Source of the DNA: Adhaeribacter sp.
Lineage (GTDB): Bacteria; Bacteroidota; Bacteroidia; Cytophagales; Hymenobacteraceae
DNA: 15,752 nucleotides
Assembly (NCBI GenBank): GCA_028288395.1
Contig: JAQBNV010000265.1
Span: 1-15,752 of the forward strand
Direction: 5' to 3'
Position numbers and translations under genes: made by a program. The first letter of the stretch is position 1, and each line of letters opens with the position of its first letter. Under the pieces are notes generated by a model that saw only the letters and a list, made by a program, of their open reading frames with translations, ran no database searches and had not been told where the DNA came from. Below, piece by piece: positions 1 through 7,973 of the stretch.

Positions 1-33
1 GACGTTCTTTTTCTATCTGTTTTTCCCCTACTT

Positions 34-1233
34 CTACTTGCGCACGCCGAACGTGTAGACGCTGGTGGTGTGGTAGGTTTCGCCCGGCTTCAGGATGGTG
101 CTGGGGAACTTGGCCTGGTTGGGCGAGTCGGGGAAGTGCTGGGTTTCGAGGCAGAAACCATAATGCTTCTTGTAGGCAATGTCGCCTTTACCGGTTAAAG
201 AACCGTTCAGGAAATTGCCGGAATAAAACTGAACGCCGGGCTCGGTAGTCATTACTTCCATGTAACGGCCGCTGGTAGGTTCATACACGGTAGCCGCTAA
301 TTTCATGGAACCATCCCCATTGTTCAGTACGTAGTTGTGATCGTAGCCCCCGCCTTCAACCTGGGCAATGCGGGTGCCAATTGCGGTAGGCTGCATAAAA
401 TCCATTACTGTACCTTTTACCGGACGTAATTCGCCGGTTGGTATCAGGCTGGCATCTACTACGGTGTATCGGTCAGCATTGATGGTTAGTACATGTCCTA
501 AAGCATCCGGGGACTGGCCCGCTCCTAAATTAAAATAGCTGTGGTTGGTGAGGTTTATCGGCGTAGCCTTGTCGGTGGTGGCAATATAATCGATGCGGAG
601 TTGGTTATCCGGGGTTAAAGTATAGGTTACTTCCGTCGTTAAGGTGCCAGGATAGCCTTCTTCCCCGTCCTTGCTTACGTAGGTTAGCTTCAGAGCCTGC
701 TGACCCGGAACTTCCTCGGTTTGCCATACAACTTTATCAAAGCCTTTTACGCCCCCGTGCAGGTGATTTTCGCCGTTGTTCTTAGCCAGGGTATATTCTT
801 TACCATCGAGGGTAAATTTGCCTTTGGCAATGCGGTTGCCATACCGGCCCACCAGGGCGCCAAAGTAGGGCCCACTCTTCAGGTAAGCGTCGCTCGTGTA
901 ACCTTCACCCTTGTCAAAGCCCAGTACCACATCGCCCGGTTTGCCGTTTTTATCCGGCGTCAGGATAGAGGTAACAATGCCTCCGTAGTTGGTTATTTTT
1001 ACCTGCATGCCGTTTTCGTTGCGGAGGGTATAAAGTTGTAATTCGGTGCCATCTTTGGTTTTGCCAAAGCTCTCTTTCTGAATGCTCATGTTGGAATCGG
1101 TTTCGGTCGTACTGGTGGTTGTGCTGGTTTCTTCGGTTTTAGTGCTTTGGTTGTTGCAACTGAAAAGGGTGGCGGCGGTAATGCCTAAACCGGCCAGCAG
1201 CAGCAACGGATGGCGCAAGTTGATTTTTTTCAT
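34..1233 (-). CDS. galM: Aldose 1-epimerase (mutarotase), predicted lipoprotein
   Basis: Interconverts the alpha and beta anomers of free aldoses such as glucose or galactose. The 399 residues cover a complete GalM-type beta-sandwich fold (about residues 52-399). Family active-site elements are visible: R134 in GRYGNRI, H159 in NHLHGG, H231 in TNHSYFNL, D298 in YDHNY and the catalytic base E363 in CLETQHFPDSPN. The N-terminus has a hydrophobic stretch ending in LFSC, a lipobox with Cys26, followed by a Ser/Thr-rich linker (residues 29-48). The enzyme is therefore predicted to be membrane-anchored outside the cytoplasm, as is common in Bacteroidota. It lies downstream of the SusCD operon but is separated from it by a strong terminator and has its own promoter candidate, so it is probably a separate transcript in the same sugar-use locus. 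The family call is firm; the preferred sugar is unknown. Confidence 0.95.
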   Translation of the reverse strand: MKKINLRHPLLLLAGLGITAATLFSCNNQSTKTEETSTTTSTTETDSNMSIQKESFGKTKDGTELQLYTLRNENGMQVKITNYGGIVTSILTPDKNGKPGDVVLGFDKGEGYTSDAYLKSGPYFGALVGRYGNRIAKGKFTLDGKEYTLAKNNGENHLHGGVKGFDKVVWQTEEVPGQQALKLTYVSKDGEEGYPGTLTTEVTYTLTPDNQLRIDYIATTDKATPINLTNHSYFNLGAGQSPDALGHVLTINADRYTVVDASLIPTGELRPVKGTVMDFMQPTAIGTRIAQVEGGGYDHNYVLNNGDGSMKLAATVYEPTSGRYMEVMTTEPGVQFYSGNFLNGSLTGKGDIAYKKHYGFCLETQHFPDSPNQAKFPSTILKPGETYHTTSVYTFGVRK

Positions 1234-1280
1234 ATAGACAGGTTTTTCCTGGGTTTGAAAGTTTAAAATTATTATTTGAA

Positions 1281-1313
1281 CTAAGATAATTTTAGGCTTT
1301 AAAGCTAAACAAA
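1281..1313 (-). promoter_or_regulatory. Candidate Bacteroidota promoter of the epimerase gene
   Basis: On the minus strand TTTG (1310-1313) is followed by 21 bp and then TATCTTAG (1281-1288). This matches the Bacteroidota -33 TTTG / -7 TAnnTTTG pattern with one mismatch in the -7 box. Transcription would start near 1274, giving a leader of about 40 nt. Its position downstream of the uptake-operon terminator supports an independent transcript. The pattern is short and the region AT-rich, so chance is possible. Confidence 0.4.
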
Positions 1314-1427
1314 TATTTAAAAGGAATGAAAACTAAAACCCGTTTCCGGAAGTTAAGGACGGTGGTTTCAAATAATATCCGCCGGATAGAATGTTTCCGG
1401 GCGACTACAAAAATATAAGCACCTCTC

Positions 1428-1476
1428 AAAAAGAAAAAGCATTATACCACAAGGTCTCGCTTATGGTATAATGCTT
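1428..1476 (-). terminator. Intrinsic terminator of the susC-susD-DUF3823 operon
   Basis: A perfect 13-bp stem, AAGCATTATACCA (1437-1449) paired with TGGTATAATGCTT (1464-1476), encloses a 14-nt loop. Three further pairs can form inside the loop. On the minus strand the stem runs straight into a T-rich tail (TTTCTTTTT, complement of 1428-1436). It begins 25 nt after the stop codon of the DUF3823 gene. Hairpin plus U-tract is the standard rho-independent layout in this orientation. Confidence 0.88.
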
Positions 1477-1501
1477 AGGAAATATTCGGATAAGTATTTG
1501 A

Positions 1502-2203
1502 TTACTTTAACATGATTTTTACCGGTGCGCTGTAAGCCAATTCCTGAATACCTACCGTTTTTACGCCAATCCGGGCAAAAACGTATTGTTTACCTGCCAA
1601 GGCCGCAGGTAAGCTCGAAATATTTACACTTAATGTTACCGGCTGATTCAGGTTGGTAATAGCAGAAGCAACTTTCTGGGCACTGGCAGTTTGGTTATTG
1701 GCATCTACAATGGTGGTGCCGCTAACGTATAAGTTGACCCGCTCCAATTGCCGGGTCGTATTTACGTGTTGCAAATTAAAAGTAGCATCAATGGCGGTAC
1801 TGCCTTTTTTTATTTGCTCATCCTTTATTAAAAAGAACGGGTTTACCGGTACTTCTACAGCTGCAGAACCTCTTACTTCCACGTTTATGGTATCGGTTTG
1901 GTCGACCCAGGGGCCATTGCCCCTAACCCGGGTAAGCTTGTAATTGCCATCGAATAAAACCGCCGAGAACGTGCCATCCTGGGCAATATTTATGTTGATG
2001 GGGGTGGTGCGCCATAATGGATATTCCGGACCAGGTTGCCGGAGTTCCAGCCTTACTGCATTGGATCTTACGCCTACCGGCTGGCCATTATACACTACCT
2101 TTCCGGTTAGGGTAGCTTTCGGCGGCTCGTAATTGTCGTATTCACAACCGGCCATAACTAGTGCCAGCAATACCGTTAAATAAGAATATATATTCAGTTT
2201 CAT
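1502..2203 (-). CDS. DUF3823-type lipoprotein of a SusCD locus
   Basis: A 233-residue secreted lipoprotein: a hydrophobic N-terminus ends in MAGC (Cys20). The mature part starts CEYDNYEPP and then shows a beta-rich domain beginning ATLTGKVVYNGQPVG (about residues 30-120), like the N-terminal fold of the DUF3823 family. A second beta-rich domain fills about residues 125-233, ending close to the stop in a strand-like segment. Genes of this family usually stand directly behind susD, and this one starts 9 bp after the susD stop, so it is co-transcribed. By analogy with other surface glycan-binding lipoproteins it may sit on the cell surface and help hold substrate near SusCD. No catalytic motif is visible and function is not established for the family. 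Family assignment is by sequence pattern and gene position. Confidence 0.78.
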   Translation of the reverse strand: MKLNIYSYLTVLLALVMAGCEYDNYEPPKATLTGKVVYNGQPVGVRSNAVRLELRQPGPEYPLWRTTPININIAQDGTFSAVLFDGNYKLTRVRGNGPWVDQTDTINVEVRGSAAVEVPVNPFFLIKDEQIKKGSTAIDATFNLQHVNTTRQLERVNLYVSGTTIVDANNQTASAQKVASAITNLNQPVTLSVNISSLPAALAGKQYVFARIGVKTVGIQELAYSAPVKIMLK

Positions 2204-2212
2204 GTTGTTAAA

Positions 2213-4057
2213 TTATTGAAATGGATTTCTGACGATTTTAGGGTTATTATTTAGCGTACCCTGCGGAATAGCCGAATAATAATTATTTAATTGAAAGTTA
2301 CGCGGCGCCCGGAAACGGGGAGCGGTTAACTTATCATAAACATATTTATCGTGCGTCGGATGGCCCGGACGAACAACCCGGTAAGGATACAAAGCCCTTG
2401 GAATGGCATTGGGGTTGGCGGAGTTGCCGTTCCAGATTTCGTGGGCAATGCGCCAACGTTTTAAATCCCAAACCCGGTGGTCTTCAAAGGCTAATTCTAC
2501 CCGCCGTTCATTGCGGATTCTATCCATGGTTAAAGTAGTAAGGCTGTTGGGAGCAAATCCCGCTCTTTCTCTTACCTGATTCACGTAACCCAAGGCTTCC
2601 GGCATTCTGCCCAGTTCCAACGCGGCTTCAGCAGCATTCAGTAATACTTCGGCATAGCGGAATCTGATCCACCACATTTCGCTCCGGATACCCCGGGTAC
2701 TTGCCATAGGGGCCGGGTCGATGTATTTCCGCATATAAAAGCCGGAGTTAGAAACTTCGGTAATGCTGCGGTGCGGACCGGAAGTACCGGTAAGTAATTT
2801 GCCATCGGTATAATTGGTGCCTAACTGACCAGACTCAACGGTATTATAAGCCGAACCTGTCCATACCTTAACGCCCGCCTGCATTTGTACCTCAAGACCT
2901 CTGAATGTTGAACCCGGATATATTACGGTTCCGTAAAGGCGGGCATCTTTGTTAGCAAAAATATCCTGTGGTTTGTCATAATAAATATAATCGCTGTTAT
3001 CTGCCGTCCGGTTCTTTAATATGCCTGGGGTTCCGTCCAGGTATTCAAAATCCTCCACCAGGTTTAATATGGGCGTAACATTAGACGAAGAAAGGTTGTC
3101 TTCCCGCACATTGCGCGCAATATTTTCATAAGTAAAACCATGGCGTTTGTCTTTGGTTATAGAAAACTCTTGGGCAAAAATTACTTCGGGGTTGCTGGCT
3201 TTTCGGGTAATGGCATCAAAGAAGTTTTCCCCTAAATCCGGATTTCTCTTGTATAAAGAATAAGCATTGCTGGCGATAATTTCTTTAGAAGCTTCTAAAG
3301 ATTTGGTAAAATATTCGGTGGCTTTGGCGGCCGGAATGCCTACTTCACCTCCCGGTGTAGCAATTGGCGCTCCCATCAGGTTATTATACTTGGCAATAGA
3401 GCCGGCATACAACATAGCCCGGCTTTTAAGCGCCAGCACCGTATTTTTATTAGCCCGGGTCTGGCTGATACCGTTACCAATTTTATCTTTTATGGCATCT
3501 AACTCGGTGGCTATAAAATCATAAACCTCCGCTTCTTTGTTGCGCGGTTGTTGCAGATTAGATACCTCCCCGCTAAAATCGTAGATAAGCTGATTGGTGA
3601 TGATAGGTACACCGCCCATTCTTTTTACGTGCTCGAAATAGGTATAAGCCCTTAAAAACCGTAATTCCGCCTGAAACTGAGTTTTTTGGGCTTCTGTTAA
3701 AGTGGTGCCAAATTTCTCCATGTTTTCCAGAGCCAGATTTACATCTCTAATCAGCCCATAATCCCATATAGCCCAACGGTCGGTTCCGTAGGCAACAATA
3801 TTATTCCGGTCGTCGTTATTGCCCGACCACATGGCTTCATCGTAAGAAGCAAAATCCTGCCAATTGGTAAGGATAGACAAGGATGTTGGTAAACGATCGT
3901 AATAATTAGCCAGCAAGCTGGTAATCATTTTCGGATCGTTCCATATCTGCTCCTCCTTAATGAGCGTGGGCGACTGTCGCTCTAAGAAATCATCCTCACA
4001 AGCCGCCAGCGGCAATAAAGTGGCCCCCAATATTAAATATTTATATATACTTTTCAT
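2213..4057 (-). CDS. susD: SusD/RagB-family outer-membrane nutrient-binding lipoprotein
   Basis: Surface lipoprotein that caps a SusC transporter and captures its substrate, usually a glycan. The 614 residues begin with a signal peptide ending in LAAC (Cys20), followed by the usual acidic start of the mature protein (CEDDFLERQSP). Helical TPR-like segments follow, such as QAELRFLRAYTYFEHVKRMGG (about 127-147), typical of the SusD fold. The C-terminal region carries the family signature RNERRVELAFEDHRVWDLKRW (about 517-537), preceded by RYAEVLLNAAEAAL. The length is at the long end of the usual 450-650 range. It starts 14 bp after the susC stop, and both are transcribed with the DUF3823 gene. 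The symbol marks the family, not starch as the substrate. Confidence 0.96.
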   Translation of the reverse strand: MKSIYKYLILGATLLPLAACEDDFLERQSPTLIKEEQIWNDPKMITSLLANYYDRLPTSLSILTNWQDFASYDEAMWSGNNDDRNNIVAYGTDRWAIWDYGLIRDVNLALENMEKFGTTLTEAQKTQFQAELRFLRAYTYFEHVKRMGGVPIITNQLIYDFSGEVSNLQQPRNKEAEVYDFIATELDAIKDKIGNGISQTRANKNTVLALKSRAMLYAGSIAKYNNLMGAPIATPGGEVGIPAAKATEYFTKSLEASKEIIASNAYSLYKRNPDLGENFFDAITRKASNPEVIFAQEFSITKDKRHGFTYENIARNVREDNLSSSNVTPILNLVEDFEYLDGTPGILKNRTADNSDYIYYDKPQDIFANKDARLYGTVIYPGSTFRGLEVQMQAGVKVWTGSAYNTVESGQLGTNYTDGKLLTGTSGPHRSITEVSNSGFYMRKYIDPAPMASTRGIRSEMWWIRFRYAEVLLNAAEAALELGRMPEALGYVNQVRERAGFAPNSLTTLTMDRIRNERRVELAFEDHRVWDLKRWRIAHEIWNGNSANPNAIPRALYPYRVVRPGHPTHDKYVYDKLTAPRFRAPRNFQLNNYYSAIPQGTLNNNPKIVRNPFQ

Positions 4058-4071
4058 AAATGCGCTAAAAA

Positions 4072-7000
4072 TTATAAGCTTAAATTAAAACCAGCAGTAA
4101 ATACTTTTTGCTGCGGATACACTAAACCACCATTAGACGAAACCTCCGGATCAAGACCAAATTCTTTTGTATTGTCGATTGTAAAGAGGTTGGTACCGGT
4201 TACGAATACCCGCACGCGGTTTAAACCAAGGCGGTTAATCGTAGCTTGAGGAATGGTATAACCTAATTCCAGATTCCTTAACCGCACATAGCTCACGTTG
4301 GTATTCCAGTAGTTGCTGCGGCGGGTAAAATTAACGTGGCTGTTCTGGTCTTTTCTTACGGCTGGGTATTTGCCCGGAATCCAGGGGCTGTCATTATTAT
4401 ATGGGTCTTCGCGGTGCCAGCGGTCTTCGAACATATAATTAGGCGAGGTACCATTGTTCTGAAAAGGAATCTTCATCTCCACTTCCCGACGGAATGTTTG
4501 TAAGGTTGCGCCGGCAAAGTCAAAAGCCAGGTTAAAGCCTTTCCAACCCAGGTTGGTATTCAGGCCAAAGCTCATGTAGGGGTTGGCTCCTTCCTGAAAA
4601 CCATTTGGTCTTTCGTCCAGGCCATTGATGATTTTGTCGCCGTTCACATCTTTGTATTTCAGGTCGCCGGGTAAATGAGTGCGGTTACCCTGGTTGTCGT
4701 TGTCAATGTCGTAGTTATCAATTTCTTCCTGCGACTGGAATTGGCCAACAACCTCATAACCCCAGTTTACGCTGCCCCAGCGATCTTCCCAGGCATCGCG
4801 GTATTCCTGCCAGGAGTTACCCCATTGTGGGTTATAACGCGCATAGATATCCCATCTTCTGGCCAAAGTAGCATTAGCCCCTACGGAGTAAGTAATATCA
4901 CTTACTTTACCGGTGTAAGTTAAAGCACCTTCTACGCCCCGGTTAGATTCTTTCAGCAAGTTTGCTTCAGGCAAGGTATAACCTACTTCGGTTGGTAATA
5001 ACACATCGGTTTGCGCCATGGGCAAACCAGTCCGTCTCCGTTCGAAAATATCAAACTGGCCGGTTAATCTGTTGAAGACTGTGAAATCTATACCTACATT
5101 ACGGGTATGGTTGGTAATCCAGGAAAGGGTAGTTACGGGAAGGCCTCTTGGACGAACACCAGCAAAATAGGTTCCATCAAAAATGGCACTGCCTTGTGCC
5201 CAGTTATAGCCTGGGGTGTAGCTATAAGGAGCCACCACATAGGCATCATTATTCAAGCGGTCAGAACCAGTTAAACCGTAAGAAGCGCGTAATTTTAAAT
5301 CATTCAGGAAACTACCAAAACGGTCTTTCATAAAAGATTCTTCTGAAATCCGGTAGCCAACGGAAACACCGGGGAACAAACCCCAGCGGCTATCATCGCG
5401 GAACAGGAAGGAACCATCATATCGGCCCAGTACTTCGAGCAGGTATTTTTGCTTGTAATTGTAATTAATCCGGGTTATATAACCGGCCCTTGCTTCCTGG
5501 TTAAACTCGTCGAGCAGGAAATCCTGGTTCGCAAAGTACTGGAGAGGAATATAATTATTAGGCGGAACGGTATGAACAATCATGTGATTGTTCTGATTAT
5601 CGTTCCGTTCGTAAGCTGCCACTGCCGATAAGCCATGGTCACCGAACTGCTTGTTGTAGGTCAACTGGAACTGCGCAAACCGGTCTACAACATTGCGTTT
5701 GCGGCGTTCCCGCCAAGGATTCTGATTACCTGATTCCAGCTTATAAGTATCAGTGGTTGGGTTGTAAGAATAAGCATTGTAGGTATACTCAAATCCATCA
5801 AAATCAAAATTGGTGAAGTTATAAGAGTATGTTCCGCGGGCGCTTAAACCAAAATTGAAATCATACTGGGCGTAGAAATTGCCCTTGGCACCCCGCCAGA
5901 TTTCGTCGATATAACCGGTTACATCTTTTTTATAAGTAGCCGGGTTTACGTTTACGTTGTGGTTCTGGGCAATATACTTAGGGTTATCGTTTGCGTAAGG
6001 GCGCTCGGTTGGCCACATACTAAATATACTCAGAAACGGGTTAAAATAATCATCTAATCCGGGTACGCCCGCCTGGGAGCGATCTTCCAAACGCCCATAA
6101 ATCTGGGTGCCTACCCGCAGGCCCTTTGCCACGCCAGCGTCTATATTTGCCTGGATATTGGTTCGGTTAAAGTTGTAATCCTTGATAATGGCATCCTGAT
6201 TTACGTGGCTAACCGAGAAGTAATAATTCATGGTTTCGGAGCCGCCCGATGCACTGGCGTTTAGATTATACTGCGGGGCAGATTTGTCCATTACCTCCGA
6301 AAAGTAATCGGTGCTGATAAAGCCTTTCTCGGTATTCTGACGCCATTTTTCCAGATCATCTTTGCTAACAACGCCAGATGGGTTTCTGCCCTGGTTCTGC
6401 TCCGATTCTGCTAAAGCGCGCATGTGCTGGTAGGCATTGGCCGGTTTGGGATAACGGGTAAATTGCTGTGTACCGTAATAGGCCCCAACATTAATCTGGG
6501 GCTTCATGCCGGCCTTCCCTTTTTTAGTGGTTACTAAAATTACCCCATTAGCCGCCCGCATACCATAAATAGCTGCCGAAGCATCCTTCAGGATAGATAC
6601 ACTTTCAATATCGTCAATACCCAGGTTGTTAAACTGACCGGCATCGGAAGTGATCCCATCAATCACATATAACGGAGTACCCATATTCCGGATTTGAATA
6701 CTGGTACCGGCCCCGGGACGGGCATCGGCCTGGCGGGCCGTAATACCTTGTACCTTGCCTACCAGTGCGCCGGTAGCGGTAGTGGCAGTGGTACGGGCAA
6801 TATCGGTGGCCTGTATCTGGCTAACGGCACCCGTTACAGTTCCCCGGGTTTGGGTACCATAGCCTACTACCACTACTTCTTCCAGGGATTTGGCATCCGG
6901 CACCAGCGTCACATTAACGGTAGTCTGGTTATTAATTGGAATTTCCTGGGTTACATACCCAATAAATGATACCACCAGCGTGGTGTTGCCCTCCGCCAGG

Positions 7001-7257
7001 TTTAAGGAAAAACGGCCATCCGGGTCGGTCGCCGTACCGTTAGTGGTTCCTTTGATCAAAACAGTTACACCGGGTAAACCGCTGCCGGTTTCACCTTTAA
7101 CAACTCCCGTAAGGGTTCTTTGCTGGGCATATAGCGAACCAGCACCCCCTAATTGAATGGCTAACACCATTATAAAAGATAAAAATAGCTTCTGAATCAG
7201 CCACCTGAATTGGTGCGCACCAGAAGGAGGTAAGTTTTTAGGTAACAGGTTTTTCAT
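4072..7257 (-). CDS. susC: SusC/RagA-family TonB-dependent outer-membrane transporter
   Basis: A 22-strand-barrel importer that works with the SusD lipoprotein and is energised by TonB from the inner membrane. Of its 1061 residues, 1-45 form a long signal peptide ending near SLYAQQ. Residues 48-120 are a carboxypeptidase-regulatory-like beta-sandwich (LTGVVKGETGSGLPGVTV through VNVTLVPD). SLEEVVVVGYGTQ (about 124-136) is the SusC signature segment. The plug follows, with PLYVIDG (195-201), DIESVSILKDASAAIYG and RAANGVILVTTKKGK up to about 248; the rest is barrel, ending in an aromatic-rich strand. There is no N-terminal STN domain, so signalling to an anti-sigma factor is not expected, and none is encoded nearby. 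The ATG is preceded by AT-rich DNA without a Shine-Dalgarno sequence, as usual in this phylum. Confidence 0.97.
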   Translation of the reverse strand: MKNLLPKNLPPSGAHQFRWLIQKLFLSFIMVLAIQLGGAGSLYAQQRTLTGVVKGETGSGLPGVTVLIKGTTNGTATDPDGRFSLNLAEGNTTLVVSFIGYVTQEIPINNQTTVNVTLVPDAKSLEEVVVVGYGTQTRGTVTGAVSQIQATDIARTTATTATGALVGKVQGITARQADARPGAGTSIQIRNMGTPLYVIDGITSDAGQFNNLGIDDIESVSILKDASAAIYGMRAANGVILVTTKKGKAGMKPQINVGAYYGTQQFTRYPKPANAYQHMRALAESEQNQGRNPSGVVSKDDLEKWRQNTEKGFISTDYFSEVMDKSAPQYNLNASASGGSETMNYYFSVSHVNQDAIIKDYNFNRTNIQANIDAGVAKGLRVGTQIYGRLEDRSQAGVPGLDDYFNPFLSIFSMWPTERPYANDNPKYIAQNHNVNVNPATYKKDVTGYIDEIWRGAKGNFYAQYDFNFGLSARGTYSYNFTNFDFDGFEYTYNAYSYNPTTDTYKLESGNQNPWRERRKRNVVDRFAQFQLTYNKQFGDHGLSAVAAYERNDNQNNHMIVHTVPPNNYIPLQYFANQDFLLDEFNQEARAGYITRINYNYKQKYLLEVLGRYDGSFLFRDDSRWGLFPGVSVGYRISEESFMKDRFGSFLNDLKLRASYGLTGSDRLNNDAYVVAPYSYTPGYNWAQGSAIFDGTYFAGVRPRGLPVTTLSWITNHTRNVGIDFTVFNRLTGQFDIFERRRTGLPMAQTDVLLPTEVGYTLPEANLLKESNRGVEGALTYTGKVSDITYSVGANATLARRWDIYARYNPQWGNSWQEYRDAWEDRWGSVNWGYEVVGQFQSQEEIDNYDIDNDNQGNRTHLPGDLKYKDVNGDKIINGLDERPNGFQEGANPYMSFGLNTNLGWKGFNLAFDFAGATLQTFRREVEMKIPFQNNGTSPNYMFEDRWHREDPYNNDSPWIPGKYPAVRKDQNSHVNFTRRSNYWNTNVSYVRLRNLELGYTIPQATINRLGLNRVRVFVTGTNLFTIDNTKEFGLDPEVSSNGGLVYPQQKVFTAGFNLSL

Positions 7258-7393
7258 AAAATAAAGGTTTGGTTTAATGTAAGGGTGGATAAAAAATTTA
7301 GGTAATCTTCTTTTCTGTTTTAGAAAGTTGCTAGTAAAACACTATAGGTTGGGGTATTTATAATTGTCATTTCAACAATAGTATATTAGTTTA

Positions 7394-7425
7394 CAGATTT
7401 ACTAATTATATACTAAAATTCCAAA
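7394..7425 (-). promoter_or_regulatory. Candidate promoter of the susC-susD-DUF3823 operon
   Basis: On the minus strand TTTG (7422-7425) is followed by exactly 20 bp and TAAATCTG (7394-7401). This matches the Bacteroidota consensus TTTG-N(19-21)-TAnnTTTG with one mismatch. Transcription would begin near 7387, giving a leader of about 130 nt before the susC ATG. It is the best promoter match in the window and sits where the uptake operon needs one. Confidence 0.55.
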
Positions 7426-7442
7426 AATTAATTAGCGTAATA

Positions 7443-7534
7443 ACCTGTAGTGAACAGGTGGTTAAATAAGTAAAATTGAATAATATATGGGTTTAACCAG
7501 GTATTAATAAATTAAATGTTTTATCCCAGGTATT
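7443..7534. repeat. Dyad and direct-repeat cluster upstream of the susC promoter
   Basis: ACCTGT (7443-7448) and ACAGGT (7454-7459) form a 6-bp dyad with a 5-nt spacer, 18 bp upstream of the -33 box. Further upstream CCAGGTATT occurs twice in direct orientation (7497-7505, 7526-7534), with starts 29 bp apart, close to three helical turns. This layout suits an activator such as an AraC-type protein, which binds direct repeats. No binding motif is known here, so the role is inferred, and short matches in AT-rich DNA may be chance. Confidence 0.3.
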
Positions 7535-7877
7535 TTATGTATCAGTATAATTGTTTCTTTAACATTTATGAAAATATTTGCTAATAATTTCTTCATTTGC
7601 AAGGCTTACTAATTTACTTTATACCGGGATGAAATTTTTACCGGAATTATTTTATAGCTTTTTAGAAAATAGTTATTGCGGAGAAATAAACCAGCTCCGG
7701 TTGCTGCTGAATGAAAAGGGCTTTGTTTAATCTGTAATTTTTCCATCCACAAGCAAGGGAAATGCGCTAGACTTATCCTGTTGTATAAACCACAACTCGC
7801 TAATAATTGACCTGAATTGGTATAGGTTATTAGGGAGTCGCCCATATCTTTTGCGATTCTATTCTGGTTGGAGAAGT

Positions 7878-7905
7878 AATCACCTGGTTCCAGAACCAGG
7901 TGATT
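7878..7905 (-). terminator. Strong hairpin downstream of the oxidoreductase gene, probable terminator
   Basis: AATCACCTGGTTC (7878-7890) and GAACCAGGTGATT (7893-7905) are perfect 13-nt reverse complements separated by two bases, giving a 12-bp stem with a CCAG loop. It lies 68 nt beyond the stop of the oxidoreductase gene, where an operon terminator is expected. No U-run follows on the minus strand, although a T-rich stretch follows on the plus strand. It may therefore act as a weak terminator, a 3'-end stabiliser, or a protein-binding palindrome. Confidence 0.5.
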
Positions 7906-7973
7906 ATCTTGTTTTCATTTGATTAGAGAGTGCTTGTGCTTTGAAATCGGACGATTCTGCTCACCCAAATAAA

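Larger units (their letters stand above)
7258..7973. other. 716-bp gene-free region between the oxidoreductase and susC
   Basis: This AT-rich stretch holds a likely susC promoter (7394-7425) with an untranslated leader of roughly 130 nt. It also has a small dyad at 7443-7459, a 9-bp direct repeat (7497-7505 and 7526-7534) and a strong hairpin at 7878-7905. A 78-codon minus-strand reading frame (7609-7845) is present, but it resembles no family I know and has no clear start signal, so I do not call it a gene. Nothing else is recognisable. Confidence 0.6.

Noticed and set aside
6694-6969. Gly/Ser/Thr-rich plus-strand frame opposite susC that looks like a repeat protein
   Set aside because: The GSGSGTG-type repeats are the antisense reading of the plug-domain codons of SusC; nothing indicates independent coding.
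7609-7845. 78-codon minus-strand reading frame in the large gene-free region
   Set aside because: No recognisable family, no start signal, a composition like the surrounding AT-rich spacer, and residue make-up unlike the neighbouring genes.
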